From the NCBI GenBank assembly GCA_031763025.1, contig JASSKH010000014.1, forward strand, positions 10,902,563 through 10,966,562: DNA of 64,000 nt, in the 5' to 3' direction. Position 1 is the stretch's first letter; each line of letters opens with the position of its first letter. This DNA comes from Macrocystis pyrifera. Lineage: Eukaryota > Sar > Phaeophyceae > Laminariales > Laminariaceae. Shown in pieces: positions 12,901 through 23,506 of this stretch. Under the pieces are notes generated by a model. It saw only the letters and a program-made list of their open reading frames with translations, was not told the origin of the DNA and did no database searches. Position numbers and translations under genes: made by a program.

Positions 12901-14118
12901 CCCGGCCGGGCAAACTCACGCCTCAAGGGGGCCAAACACAGCAGAATGGCTGACGACTGGTGAAACAAGAGCTAAAAAGCACATTATTAGCAACTAAAGG
13001 CCGCTGAGCTCCCAAAACGGAAAAAATCCGAAAATCGAACGAAAATAACAAAAATGAGGTGTCTTGGGTGAGATGGTGGCAACGACAATTCGCCACCTAC
13101 ATTTATTTATGATCCCGCTATTAATAGTACATGTACGATATTATGTGTACGTCATAAACTGGTACTTTATTCTCTCTCAACGTGTTTAGGTTGCTGGCAT
13201 ATGTACGTTGTGCATGCCGTACTCAGGAAGGATGATGGATGGCATGGCATTGTTGCGTTGTTTATTTGTAGTCGTCTTGCGAGTACTGCTCTGCGATGTA
13301 TGATTATATCTCTTCGTCGTAGTCTGTGGCCACAGAGCTCTTGTAGCTCTCGGCAGTAGTAGGGTGACGAAACAGCACGGACACAACGAGTAGGTGCGCT
13401 GACTGTCGATCAGTAGAAGAAAGGAAAGAACGATTTGACGAGAAGAACGCACACCATAATACGAGGATGATACGCGTAGAGTAATGTACGTGAAAGGTGT
13501 ACTCGTACAATATACGTCTGCGATACGTTTAAAGTACATGCCAGGCACCAGGTGATGCATACGGGCAACCACCAGTTTTTTACGATACGCAGTACTGTTG
13601 CACAGTCTTGAAATAGAACCCGTATCTTTGAGCGGCGGTATAGATAAACGAAAGAGAAAAACAAGCCGTAAAGTGGTACCATATGGTTCGATCTAGACCC
13701 GAATACATGCCGGGCTCCCGGGTAGTTTGATTGCATAGATACATACTTGCATCCCTAGTATTGTGCATAGCGTTGGATATCGTACCGAAGGTTTCGATAT
13801 ATCGTTCGATATATATATATTTATCGAACCGAAAAAGTTCGGTATTTCGATACATATATATATTTTCTACTGTCGATGCCCTCGTGTTTTTGGGGACGGT
13901 TCGCACGGATTGTCATGGTCAAACGGAATCTCACAGGAGGCGCTCGGCACAAAGGACAAGGGATTTTTTGTTTTTTGTGTGGCGGCGACGGTTGGGTTCG
14001 TGAGTACGTATACAAGTTCTTCCGAATAGAATTGTGCGACATTATATACATTTTTTGTTGAGCTGTGGTTGTCGTCGTTGCGCCCTGGTACTTAGCAGCT
14101 ACATATCTTCTACTATTA
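12901..14118. other. No gene seen; AT palindrome
   Basis: Positions 13,804-13,829 form a near-perfect palindrome opening GTTCGATATA and closing TATCGAAC. A second short inverted repeat, CGAAC/GTTCG, overlaps it at 13,825-13,841. No exon recognised. Confidence 0.4.
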
Positions 14119-14230
14119 TTACTGGGGGGCATAATAAATAGGACTCAAAAAATGGTTAGTAAAAAATAGGGAAATGTATAGGTTTTTGTGTGTGCCGTAT
14201 GTTCTATTTACTGTGTATGGTCCCCCGCAA
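14119..14230. mobile_element. MITE family M1, copy 2
   Basis: A 112-bp element starting TTACTGGGGGGC and ending TCCCCCGCAA, flanked by TA on both sides (14,117-14,118 and 14,231-14,232). The interior gttagtaaaaaatagggaaat and aggtttttgtgtg words match the other family members. Confidence 0.85.
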
Positions 14231-15079
14231 TAATAATACAGCATGATAAACCTGATCAGGTATATTTTTTCTTTTTTCGTGTACATTTTTTTCGTGTACA
14301 TGGTACACAATACACAATAAATACCCGGTATACCTGGTAGCCAATACCTGTCTTCCATTTTGTCGTTTGTCTATTAGTCTCTTTTTTGCTACCCTGGTGT
14401 TCTTAGTAGCAGAGTACGTATGTTTATCGTTTCGTTCTTATCTCTGTTCTACACCCCTCGCGTAGTGTGCGAGCCTGCAATCCGCGAAAACATGCGCAGT
14501 CTCTCGCATGTTTCTTTTCTTCATTTCTTGCTTTCTTGCCTGAATTGAACTTTTTCATCTCTCGTCTCTTTTCGATTTTTGTTTTTTTTCCCCGATTTTG
14601 ATTTCGATTTTTCGCCGTCGTGTTGTTTTTTCATCCTGTCCATTTCTTCTGGGTAGTATGTGGTCTTCTTGGTTTCTGTGGCGACTTGTACAGCCTACCG
14701 CATGTATCTGATACGTACGTGCGCGGACCTCACCTTTATTTTTGTCTGAGGTGTACATGTGCTTCAGTTATCATCATGGTTTATTTTTACCGAGGTATTT
14801 CTTCCACTCCTCCAGAATTATGGGAGCTTGTCTGCATTGTATTGTGGCGATGAGTTAATGCGAAAACATCAACCCGGAATACGTCGATCCTGGGAACCCT
14901 CTGCTGGTGTTGTATTCACTTATATTACGGGTCCTCGTGGTGATGCCGCGACCCCAAAAATAAAGAAAAAGGGCCTTTTGCGCCGGTTTTCGCCTCCATT
15001 ATCGTTATCGTTTTCGGTATCGACTTTTCCGGATTATCGGTACGATAACGATAATTATCGGTTCTGAGTATAGTCGCGC
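14231..15079. other. No gene seen; hairpin at 14,998-15,055
   Basis: A perfect 13-bp inverted repeat, ATTATCGTTATCG (14,998-15,010) and CGATAACGATAAT (15,043-15,055), encloses a 32-base loop. The rest is T-rich with no supported exon. Confidence 0.5.
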
Positions 15080-15260
15080 ATGCACACAGAAGTGGTAGAC
15101 GTTCCGGGCAAGTATAAAAATATTGTACCCGTACCCCAGGTATTGTGACACGGCCGTACAGAACTTGAAGAAGTTATCGTAGAAGAATTCACCGACGTTC
15201 CGGGTACGGGTATGAATGTCGCACAGAACTCACAGTTTTTTTTTTCTGTCAACCCCCTGA
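15080..15260. repeat. Second locus of the GTTCCGGGTACGGGTA repeat
   Basis: Two copies of the 'gttccgggtacgggtatgaa' and 'gtaccccaggtattgtgac' words and the acggccgtacagaact word match the 12,540-12,900 locus in the same orientation. Confidence 0.5.
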
Positions 15261-16559
15261 AAAAAAAAGGTTCTGTGTGCACCCTACAGAACACACCAAC
15301 CTTTCCATCACTCCGTCTGATGTTCGGCATCCCGAGGTGACCAAGTGATGGCCACGCCCACTTCGAGCACATATCTTATTTCCGCCTCTTCTCCTTTCCC
15401 CTTCCTCAGGTGGCCACCTAAGCGCCTTTTCGAACTGCATATCCTTTTGCTCCACAAGGAATCTTCACAGACACGGTGCCACCTCGGTCATCTCTCTGAG
15501 CAGCAAAACAAAGCTTCGAAACATGGATTATTCTTCCAGACGGGGTGTCACCCTTTTTTCTGACCTCGGGTGCAGCGCAACCTACTATGGAGTGCGTGGA
15601 GCGAAAATATATCCCACCTTCTCATTGTCGACGCACACACACATAGGCAGAAAAATAAGTACCCGGACGCTCAGGAGATTGTGTCCTTGGTGTCAAATCG
15701 CTCTGCTATTGTTTGTCTGTAATCCTCTGCGTACGAGCGACCGAATTAAGCAGAGGCCGGTTGGAAGCCTCACTCTGAACAACAGCACACTCGCTATGCA
15801 TGTACCGCAGTGAGCAGCGAGAGCAAGCACCGCAGGCAGTGCCGTATGTAGTACGTATACTGCATACGTGGTACCTGGTATGTCGTACAGCGTCCGCGCT
15901 TACCAATGCGCTTACCAGTCCAGAGTATGTGGAGGTCAATATTGTAGGTAATGTTTGTGTTTTTTTTAGCGTGGAAGCGCTACTGTTGATATTATAATAC
16001 TGTTCGTCTTCTTCGGTGGCTGATACTGTGAGTACTCAAACGGTAGACCAGGTACTACTGTACGTGCATGACGAGCGCTGATTTTGCGAGCACTGTATAC
16101 TATAGGCCATACTTTTATTATGTATATTTGAAGGATTGACACTGAGAGGGGGCCTGAACAACGGCAATTACTTCCATGGTGTACATTCCGCGAATACTGG
16201 GCCATACGTAGTTGATATGTGTTGAGATACCGCCAGCAAGTCGAATCTAATGATCGCTATCCTGCAGTGGTGGGGGCCATGTAAAGCGGTCCGAGTAAAG
16301 TCGTTCAGCCGAGATAAAGCAATCGAAAAACGACAGAAGATGCGCAAGGGCGACTATCGCCCTTTGCAGTCGCGGACTCTATATACTGGCAAGGCGGTGG
16401 CCACCTTATTCATGGCGGCTACAGCCGCCCCATTCCCCCTGTCCATTTTCGGATCCACGTCAGTACAAAAAAACCTCGCTCTGGAGCTGCGTTCGAGCTA
16501 TTACTGTAGATATAGATATTAGTAGTACAATACTCCTAGTGTTGCTGTTGTTGCGGGGA
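15261..16559. other. No gene seen
   Basis: No domain, repeat or splice-bounded exon recognised. Confidence 0.3.
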
Positions 16560-16596
16560 GACACGCACGATACCCTTTGCGGCAGGCGAACTGAAA

Positions 16597-17016
16597 TTGG
16601 TTCAAGCTCTCACCCCCGGGCACCCCGACCACCCTGACGGCCACGAATGTCGCGGAAAGTGGGATGGACTCTGTGGTGAAGCACACCCGGACTGCGACGA
16701 CTCAATGAAGCGCATCTGCCGTGATTGTCTTGCCGCCAAGCAATTGTCGCAGGGTGTCGATGGCAAGCGCAAGGCCAGCAGACCCTCGCTTATGGTTGAA
16801 AAAATAGAGGACAGTGATGACGATACGATGGGGTGCGGGTGCGGTACCTCCCCGCCCTACTTGGAACTTTCATCGCACTTCGCTTCTCTGGAGAGCGCCT
16901 CGGCCTCGGAGGCATGCGGCAATAGCGATGCTCCCTCTCTTGTAAAAGGCCAGGATGTCGCTCAAAGTGCATGCCTCCAGGCCAGTGCCACAGGCAGACA
17001 CGAGGCAGATTTGTGA
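16597..17016 (+). CDS. Unidentified ORF with a Cys/His cluster
   Basis: The frame is open from upstream of 16,588 and ends at a stop at 17,014-17,016. An in-frame ATG is not clear, so it may be a last exon entered by splicing. Its N-terminal part has a putative zinc-binding cluster: ECRGKWDGLCGEAHPDCDD followed by ICRDC, that is C-x7-C-x6-C-x7-C-x2-C with a histidine before the third cysteine. A basic stretch (GKRKASRP), an acidic stretch (EDSDDD) and a Ser/Ala-rich tail follow. The order of cluster, basic patch and acid patch would fit a nuclear protein or a transposon accessory protein; no family is recognised. The antisense frame is also open but less natural in composition. Confidence 0.35.
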   Translation: MVQALTPGHPDHPDGHECRGKWDGLCGEAHPDCDDSMKRICRDCLAAKQLSQGVDGKRKASRPSLMVEKIEDSDDDTMGCGCGTSPPYLELSSHFASLESASASEACGNSDAPSLVKGQDVAQSACLQASATGRHEADL

Positions 17017-18600
17017 ATCCCATCCAAGGCAAGGGGTGGAGCGCAGCGAAGGATTGTATATTACAGTAGTCAATACAGTAGTACAGTGCATGTACTGTAC
17101 AACACGTTTGAACTCTGTTTTGAATGCGACGCTCAACGAAGAGTCCTATACGTACAACAGTACGGCGGTCTATGCATTTGGCGGGTCGTGTGTGTATTCA
17201 ACAACAGGCTTTGTCACTCGGCGCCCAATCAATATTGTACTGCAATGTGTGTCTGTGTGCACCCGTCTGCTCTGCTGTTCGTCTATGTGTGTCTGACATC
17301 ACACACGTTCACTGGGTTCCGCACTGGTATTGTTGCAACGCTATACAATTCTCGTCCGAGCCCTCTGAGTCCTCGTTTAGGCAAAGAGCACTCTGTACTG
17401 TACCATAATACGTTGCATGTACTCAATGAAGTTTTTACCGCCTTCTTGGGACAAACACCGAAAGCCCAGTAGGGCGGTCAACAGCCCTGACGGCAATCTC
17501 GCGGTTTTTCGAGACAAGGCGGTCGAGATTTCAGTGTGCTATACCGCCTTCTGTGGTCCATCTACTGTATATACTGATACGACATACAATGTCTGGTATA
17601 TTGACGCCAAACAATAAATATAGTATCGGTTTCCGGTGTAAATCAAAATATTAAGAAATATGTCGCTTGCCATTCGACAATGTGTAATGCAAATGCAAGT
17701 CCATTTGATTTTTGAATGCTGCACTTGTCCATGTACTGTATGTTTCATCGCTTTTCATACATACCCAGGGAACGCCAAGGCCGACCGAAAATACCGAATG
17801 CTAGCACGACCACTCATCCCCCCCCTTCCCCCCGCTTGGACCCACTGGGCATCGTCGCTGCGTATATCTAGCTTCCCAACAATCCTACTCTATGCTACAT
17901 TGCAGACACCCCACAGACACCGTACGGAGCGTATGCCAGATAAACAGTAGAAGTGGGGTACGGTATGCGGGTATCCCGCTACACGAAGGTCGGTAAAGGA
18001 AACAACACGGCTGACTAGATGGTGTTTCTGTCCGCGGTTTTGTCCAGGTCCAACGACGCATGCTTCGGTGGAGGTGGCTCCATTTTGTTTTGAGGCTTAC
18101 CATCTCACTTTCCTGGTGAACCGTTTAAAACGGCAGTCCCGTTTGAAGAACGAACTGCTGGAGTTTGAGTGGTATGTTGGCGGAACGGGACGGCAGCACT
18201 CAAAGTGTTTGTGAGATCTCTACGTCACTCAATCTGGTACAATCTACCGTAAAATGAACAATCACATGGCGTGCTGCAGGTATACAACAAATGGTATCGC
18301 TAAACGTGAATGACATTCCAACGATATTCGGTAGTTCCTGCGTTAAGGAGCTCCGTCAGTGAGAAATGTTTCACCAAAACGTGCTACCTCTGTCGTACCA
18401 CGGGTCCAACGTCGAAGCTGTCAGTTACGTTCAAAGACGCACAGCTTCACTGCCGGCATATGCCCTTTGAAGTTTGGCCCGAACGGACTTCAGCTTGCCG
18501 GACGTAAGTGATCCTTCCCTTCGCACCGAGAGAATGGCACACCCTATATCAAAACGACGTAATGCCTGCCATGACCTCCCAAGCCCAACTCGGTGACAAA
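17017..18600. other. No gene seen; consecutive hairpins at 17,437-17,550
   Basis: ACCGCC (17,437-17,442) pairs with GGCGGT (17,473-17,478), reinforced by TGGG/CCCA inside. AAGGCGGT (17,516-17,523) pairs with ACCGCCTT (17,543-17,550). AATCTCG (17,495-17,501) can pair with CGAGATT (17,524-17,530). No supported exon. Confidence 0.45.
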
Positions 18601-19286
18601 ATCATGATATTAATAGTACCCGCCTTGCATTTATCAAGAAAATCATTAATTTGATGTCGAAACAGGCGTGTGTTCAAACACGTTCAACTGACGTGTCCGA
18701 GGATATCTCCTTCAAAGATGTTGGCCGTTCTCGAACCTCGAAGCCAGTCGATGCGCTGACCCGGGCGTCTTCCAGCGTGTTGCTCCGCTCGCGTCACTTT
18801 TGGTATCACGTTTCCTGCCCCGACTCCTTCCCCGGGGTTTGCCTCACTGGCCGGTCGGGAATACAGGGAAATTCTACCACAGCCCCATCTCCGTTCGGGT
18901 GTCTCGGATACCAAAGACAGAATGCGAAGAGGTTTGTCCGAGCCCATTAACTATGTCGTTGACTAGTGTACTTGCCCTTGGTTTTGGCATCAGATGTAGC
19001 CGCGAGTTCGTCGGGCCCCAGTTCTATGCAAGCGGTGCCTCCGAGCATTTGGCGACGGTGTTATTACAGCTCCGACATGCCAATTTTAACCCGGCAAATC
19101 CTGTCGACAACGCTGCACGTGCCCGCAGAATCAAAGGTGTGAGATGCGTGGTGCCTCATCAGCTCTCATTTACCCAAATCCACTGAATTGAACAGAATAT
19201 TGCAAGGGGTGTGTCATAGCCTGAAGATGCTGGCTCGGTCAAGGTAATCCCCTCCGGACACCCGCCGGAAAGAATCCCCGATACGC

Positions 19287-19556
19287 ATGTCGAAGTATCT
19301 AGACGGGAGGAAGCGGCATACAACAGTACGCCAGACACCTACATTTGGGTCGCATGTTTTAGCGTATGCCTATGCAGATTGGGCGTGTCGTCTGCCTAGG
19401 CAGCAAAGCTTGTCAGGTTTTGCTAGCATATGTTGGTCGTTAATGCCAAGGTTCTGTTTGCCACGACATGTTTCAGGTTACATTCGGGCTGCAATTCTGA
19501 GGTTGATTGCTGTCACGTATCTGTCAACCATGCGTGCATGTGTGGTCGATACCTAA
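19287..19556 (+). pseudogene. Ty1/copia-type RNase H remnant
   Basis: The frame starting at 19,287 reads KYLDGRKRHTT, then about 10 residues later a YADWAC block and RQQSLSGF. This is the spacing of the Ty1/copia reverse transcriptase-RNase H junction (family pattern: YL.GT..., then GY.DADWA, then RRSTSGY). The first catalytic aspartate of the RNase H block is the D of YADWAC. The rest of the RNase H, the reverse transcriptase YVDD block and LTRs are not visible, and neighbouring frames are stop-rich. It is best read as an old fragment of a copia polyprotein. The assignment rests on short motifs. Confidence 0.4.
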
Positions 19557-22059
19557 AGCGACACCTGTCGCAGTGCGAAGGTTTTCAGTGCGTGTGGCAA
19601 GGTTAAGTGTCGTTCAAAATACAGACAACACCCTGGATAGTAACACTGAAACCAGTAATGTACCGTGATGTATAAGTAGGGGTTTCTGCAGCTAGCTGTC
19701 CAAATGGAGCCTGCGCGCCCGCAGCACAGTGATATACCGTATGTGTATAGTATATATATTTACTGTGGTAGTGTTGGGTGATTTTTGCTCCTGGTCAAAA
19801 GATTCACGCGAGGTTCCTCGAAACTTGCACGTGGGTTTTCATGACGACCCTATGAATTATATCATCGAGATCCGCAGAGAATGTGACCGCTAACGTCATC
19901 AATCACTACACTCACCACAAGTCGGATGTAAGAAATATCCTTATCCTAAACATTGCCCAGCGCGGACATTACAACCATTAGTATCTAGTACTATTGCGGT
20001 AGATCACGATGAACAGCCAAAAAGAGAGCTAAACATGAGTGCTACGGCTAGCGTCTAGCATGCAGAATGCCGAACGTTTTGTTCGCTGATTAAGCACTGC
20101 CGACTGATGTACGGGATTCTCGTTACTTCGAGCATGAACACTACAATATCCCGTATGGTCGCGAATCTTACAGTTAACCATTGTCACACACACCCCTCGT
20201 GTCCTTCTTTCACAAAGCATAAGGCAGTATGAGGATTGCAATGATCGAAAAGGCCGGTGTTCCGAACCACTCTATATTCGACGGGATGAACGCCTGTGGG
20301 GCATTGTAGGCGAGGTCGTTCTAAACACTGCTTCGTCTCCTGCTCGCGGGATGAGGTGCTGCGCTGGGAGTAGCAGCAACAACACCAGTAAAGGCAGCGG
20401 CAGCAGTAGAGCACTCGATCCAACATCGGAAACGTGTTTCGGCTGCTGCTGCTGCTGCTATGTGGCGCGACTGTCTGTTCAGCGGGGTGGAGAGGGCTTC
20501 AAGACTGCTTTCGATTGAGAAATTAGATCCACGCATGCCGTCGAAAAGCTCAAGTTTGTTTTTTGGGGATGCGTGAATCGGATCGCTCGGTCAAAAACGT
20601 TTGGACCAAAAGGCTACTTTTCAACGGTGTAAAAAAAACCGTCGTTTTCTGCGGTCGGAAAACGGCTTTTTCATCCACGTATCCGACGGCATAAGAACAA
20701 TGAAGTGCATACCAGAAAAAAACTCACTTGTGGCAAGCTACGCGCATCCTCGGAAATATGGTTCAGTATTTCCCAAGTACAGACACACCCACTCCTAGAA
20801 TATTGCAGCTTCAGATGTTTTCTTCGTCATATAAGGACTGCATTTCCTGCATGAGGCCATATGAAACCCACGGTAGGCGTGACCCACGTATGTATGACAC
20901 ACAGCTTGCAAAGATGAGGGTTCGAGGAAATCCTCGATCTCACAGCTATAGTTTGTTAAATTTTATTAACATTTAGCCTGAATGGCTCTGTTGTGTGTTT
21001 TTGAAGTCCATCTGGACATTATGCACACCAGGGGCAAGAACGATACCACTGACGGGGGTCCTGTTTCCACGTGTTTGCTCTGTAGGAATATCGCAACTTG
21101 CCATTAGCAGTTGTGTTAGTGTCTCGTACTTAGTTCGAAGCTTTGCTTTACGCGCTTTAAACACTTACTCTACTGTACTCCAAAACAAAATAATCAAGAT
21201 AGACGCTCCCGAGGCAAACCAGGCATGAATAGCCCTTTTTTCATATTGGTAAGCGATACTCGTCTAGCAAAGCACAGCACAAGGCCTCGTCTAACAGCGT
21301 GCGATTGGGCAGAACGTCGTATTAGCATGTGAAGTGCTAGGAAAAAACACAGCCTTCGCTGCCCTCCGATCGATGTACGCCACCCCCCCTACCCGAGGTA
21401 CGGTAGCACACGTACTTCGGACAACACAGCATACTCGATCCAATACCATGCCATAATACCGTCAGCTTGAAGTCGTTCACCAAATTCATTCCTGCCTTGC
21501 CTCGCCTTACCTTAAAAAACATACGTCGTCCGAGACAGCACCAGCCGATACCGCCTCCCTTCCGCTCGGCACGTTTTCAACAAACGTGGGAGTAAGGCAA
21601 AGAAAACACGATGTAATTGCCCGAAAGCACGGAGTGCGGAGACAGGTATCGTATCCAGTCAGCATCGCATCAAAGCTCTATTAAACTTAGTCAGTTTCAG
21701 GTGACATCACCACATATTTTGCATTCCACCAAGGCCTTCCGCATCAATGTCTAGGCACAGCACGTACTGGACATTCAGAGAAAATCCAAGTCAACATATA
21801 CGAAAAACACACATGCCCAGACAAAACAATTATGTCGACACACTGCCACACCTAGCCGTAGAGTCAGAATACAGCACCTGTGAGCAATGTCAGCTATTCA
21901 TCTGCGCTTCGCTGATCACCAATGTTTCCCTCTCCACTGGGGAAAAGTGCACCTAAGGGTAACATATCTTCTGAGCAATCCGAGCTATCCCTGACGTCTC
22001 TTTCACTCGGCCGAAACCCATGTTTTCCTTACTATCTAGTGAACACCTGAGGGTAAACT
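19557..22059. other. No gene seen; CTG/GCA-rich patch
   Basis: A triplet-rich patch lies at about 20,375-20,460 (GCAGCGGCAGCAG, CTGCTGCTGCTGCT). No exon or repeat shared with other loci was recognised. Confidence 0.35.
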
Positions 22060-22690
22060 CCTTGCTAACACACCGTTGTGTGACCTGTCCACCACAATGG
22101 ACTCCTCGCCCAGCATACATTCATTGTCTACCAGTTGGTTCCATGACAGCCTCCACTCTGATGATCCCCTCTGACTGATCTTCGACAACACAGCATGTGC
22201 CCCACCCATCAACTACACTCCTCCCAAATTTTGCGCTTACAGTTAATCCTGTTTTTCCTTGATACAAAAATGCACTCCAAGTATCAATCTTCGCCTACAA
22301 TCCAGCGTGTAGACAACCCACGACAATGTATTCCTCCTGAAGGTCTCATCTACCGCATGTGCTACTATGTCTGCTGGCACAAAGTTCCTTCCGAGAATAC
22401 TTTCCTCAAAGACAACACATTGCGCAACGTACCCACCGCAACGCACTCCTCCCAGAGTACGCTCTGACCGTAAATAATTGCTTTCCCATAATGTATAGTT
22501 CACTCTTCCATCCTCGACGATAACACAGCGTGTGCCCTACCTACTACGATCTACTTCTCCTTGAGTCTGCACCTACTGTAGATCAGTATTTTCCTCGACA
22601 CGAAATTCACTCAGAGGACAAATGCCACGACGACAACACAGCCTGTAATCTTCCCACCACATCACGTCTTCCGAATTTCTGATTATCAGT
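22060..22690. repeat. Degenerate tandem array, period about 113 bp
   Basis: A block resembling GACAACACAGCATGTGCCCC followed by CACCACAACnCACTCCTCCC recurs near 22,063, 22,184, 22,304, 22,409, 22,518 and 22,631. Successive spacings are about 105-121 bases. Unit identity is low, so the array is old or under no homogenisation. The ORF at 22,195-22,467 is a by-product. Confidence 0.6.
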
Positions 22691-23506
22691 GAAACGTATG
22701 CTAAACGCCAGGTTCACATGTGTGCACACATTTTAAGTACCCAAAGCATTAGGGCTGTATCGTATAATCGACAACCCGGTTTACCCACGTAAGCCATGCT
22801 CAGCTCAACCTAAACACCATTATATAACTACTCTATACACAAACAGAGCAACAATATTATTTTCTGTGGCCCATCGTGCAGGCAGGAAACGGAGGACAGC
22901 AGGAACCCACGAGTAACATCGATTGCAACCCATACAAATGTGATGCATTTTTATGAGTGACAGCAATAGCACCTCCTACTCGCGATGTCAACCGTGAATC
23001 TGCGACCAATCTGAGCAACCTGTGAATGTATTTTGCTACTTTTTTCTGTAGGACCAGATTGCATTCAGCACTAAAGTGTCGTTCTCAATGATACCGACCC
23101 CAAGTACATAAGCCACGTCCTCCAACGTTTGCAAACGCTACCGATCGGTCTTTCCGCGAGAGGTTCCATGGCTTCCTGGCTTGGCTTGGTGTTTATTTCG
23201 TCCTATTCTCGCCGTCCTGTTTAGGGAGCGAACGGTTGCAACAGAGTTAAGTAGGTGTTTCATGCCATGAACTATGAACGATGACGCAGTATATCCGAAG
23301 GGCAAACAACGCTTACTATTAAAGGGAGTTAATCCGAAGGCCCTTGTGCACCCTATGCCGCAGTTGAACCTATGTGGCACTCACATGGGCCATATGCGAA
23401 AGTGTGTGGACGATGCCAGACTATACGTGAACACAGTGGGTATATTTGACATAAGTATTCATGTGAGCTAGGCTTTGGTTCCGCCCGTGTTCACAGTCTT
23501 GCCTGT
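22691..23506. other. No gene seen
   Basis: Downstream flank of the kinase gene. No polyadenylation signal stands out and no other exon is supported. Confidence 0.3.

Noticed and set aside
12426-12968. 180-codon Cys-rich minus-strand ORF
   Set aside because: Its periodicity follows the DNA minisatellite; no independent coding signal.
18684-18950. Coding exon on either strand near 18.7-18.95 kb
   Set aside because: Both strands are open with similar composition and no motif; it could be upstream copia sequence, but no reverse-transcriptase block was visible.
22060-22690. CRISPR-like array
   Set aside because: Repeats are long, degenerate and without unique equal-length spacers, and the context is eukaryotic.
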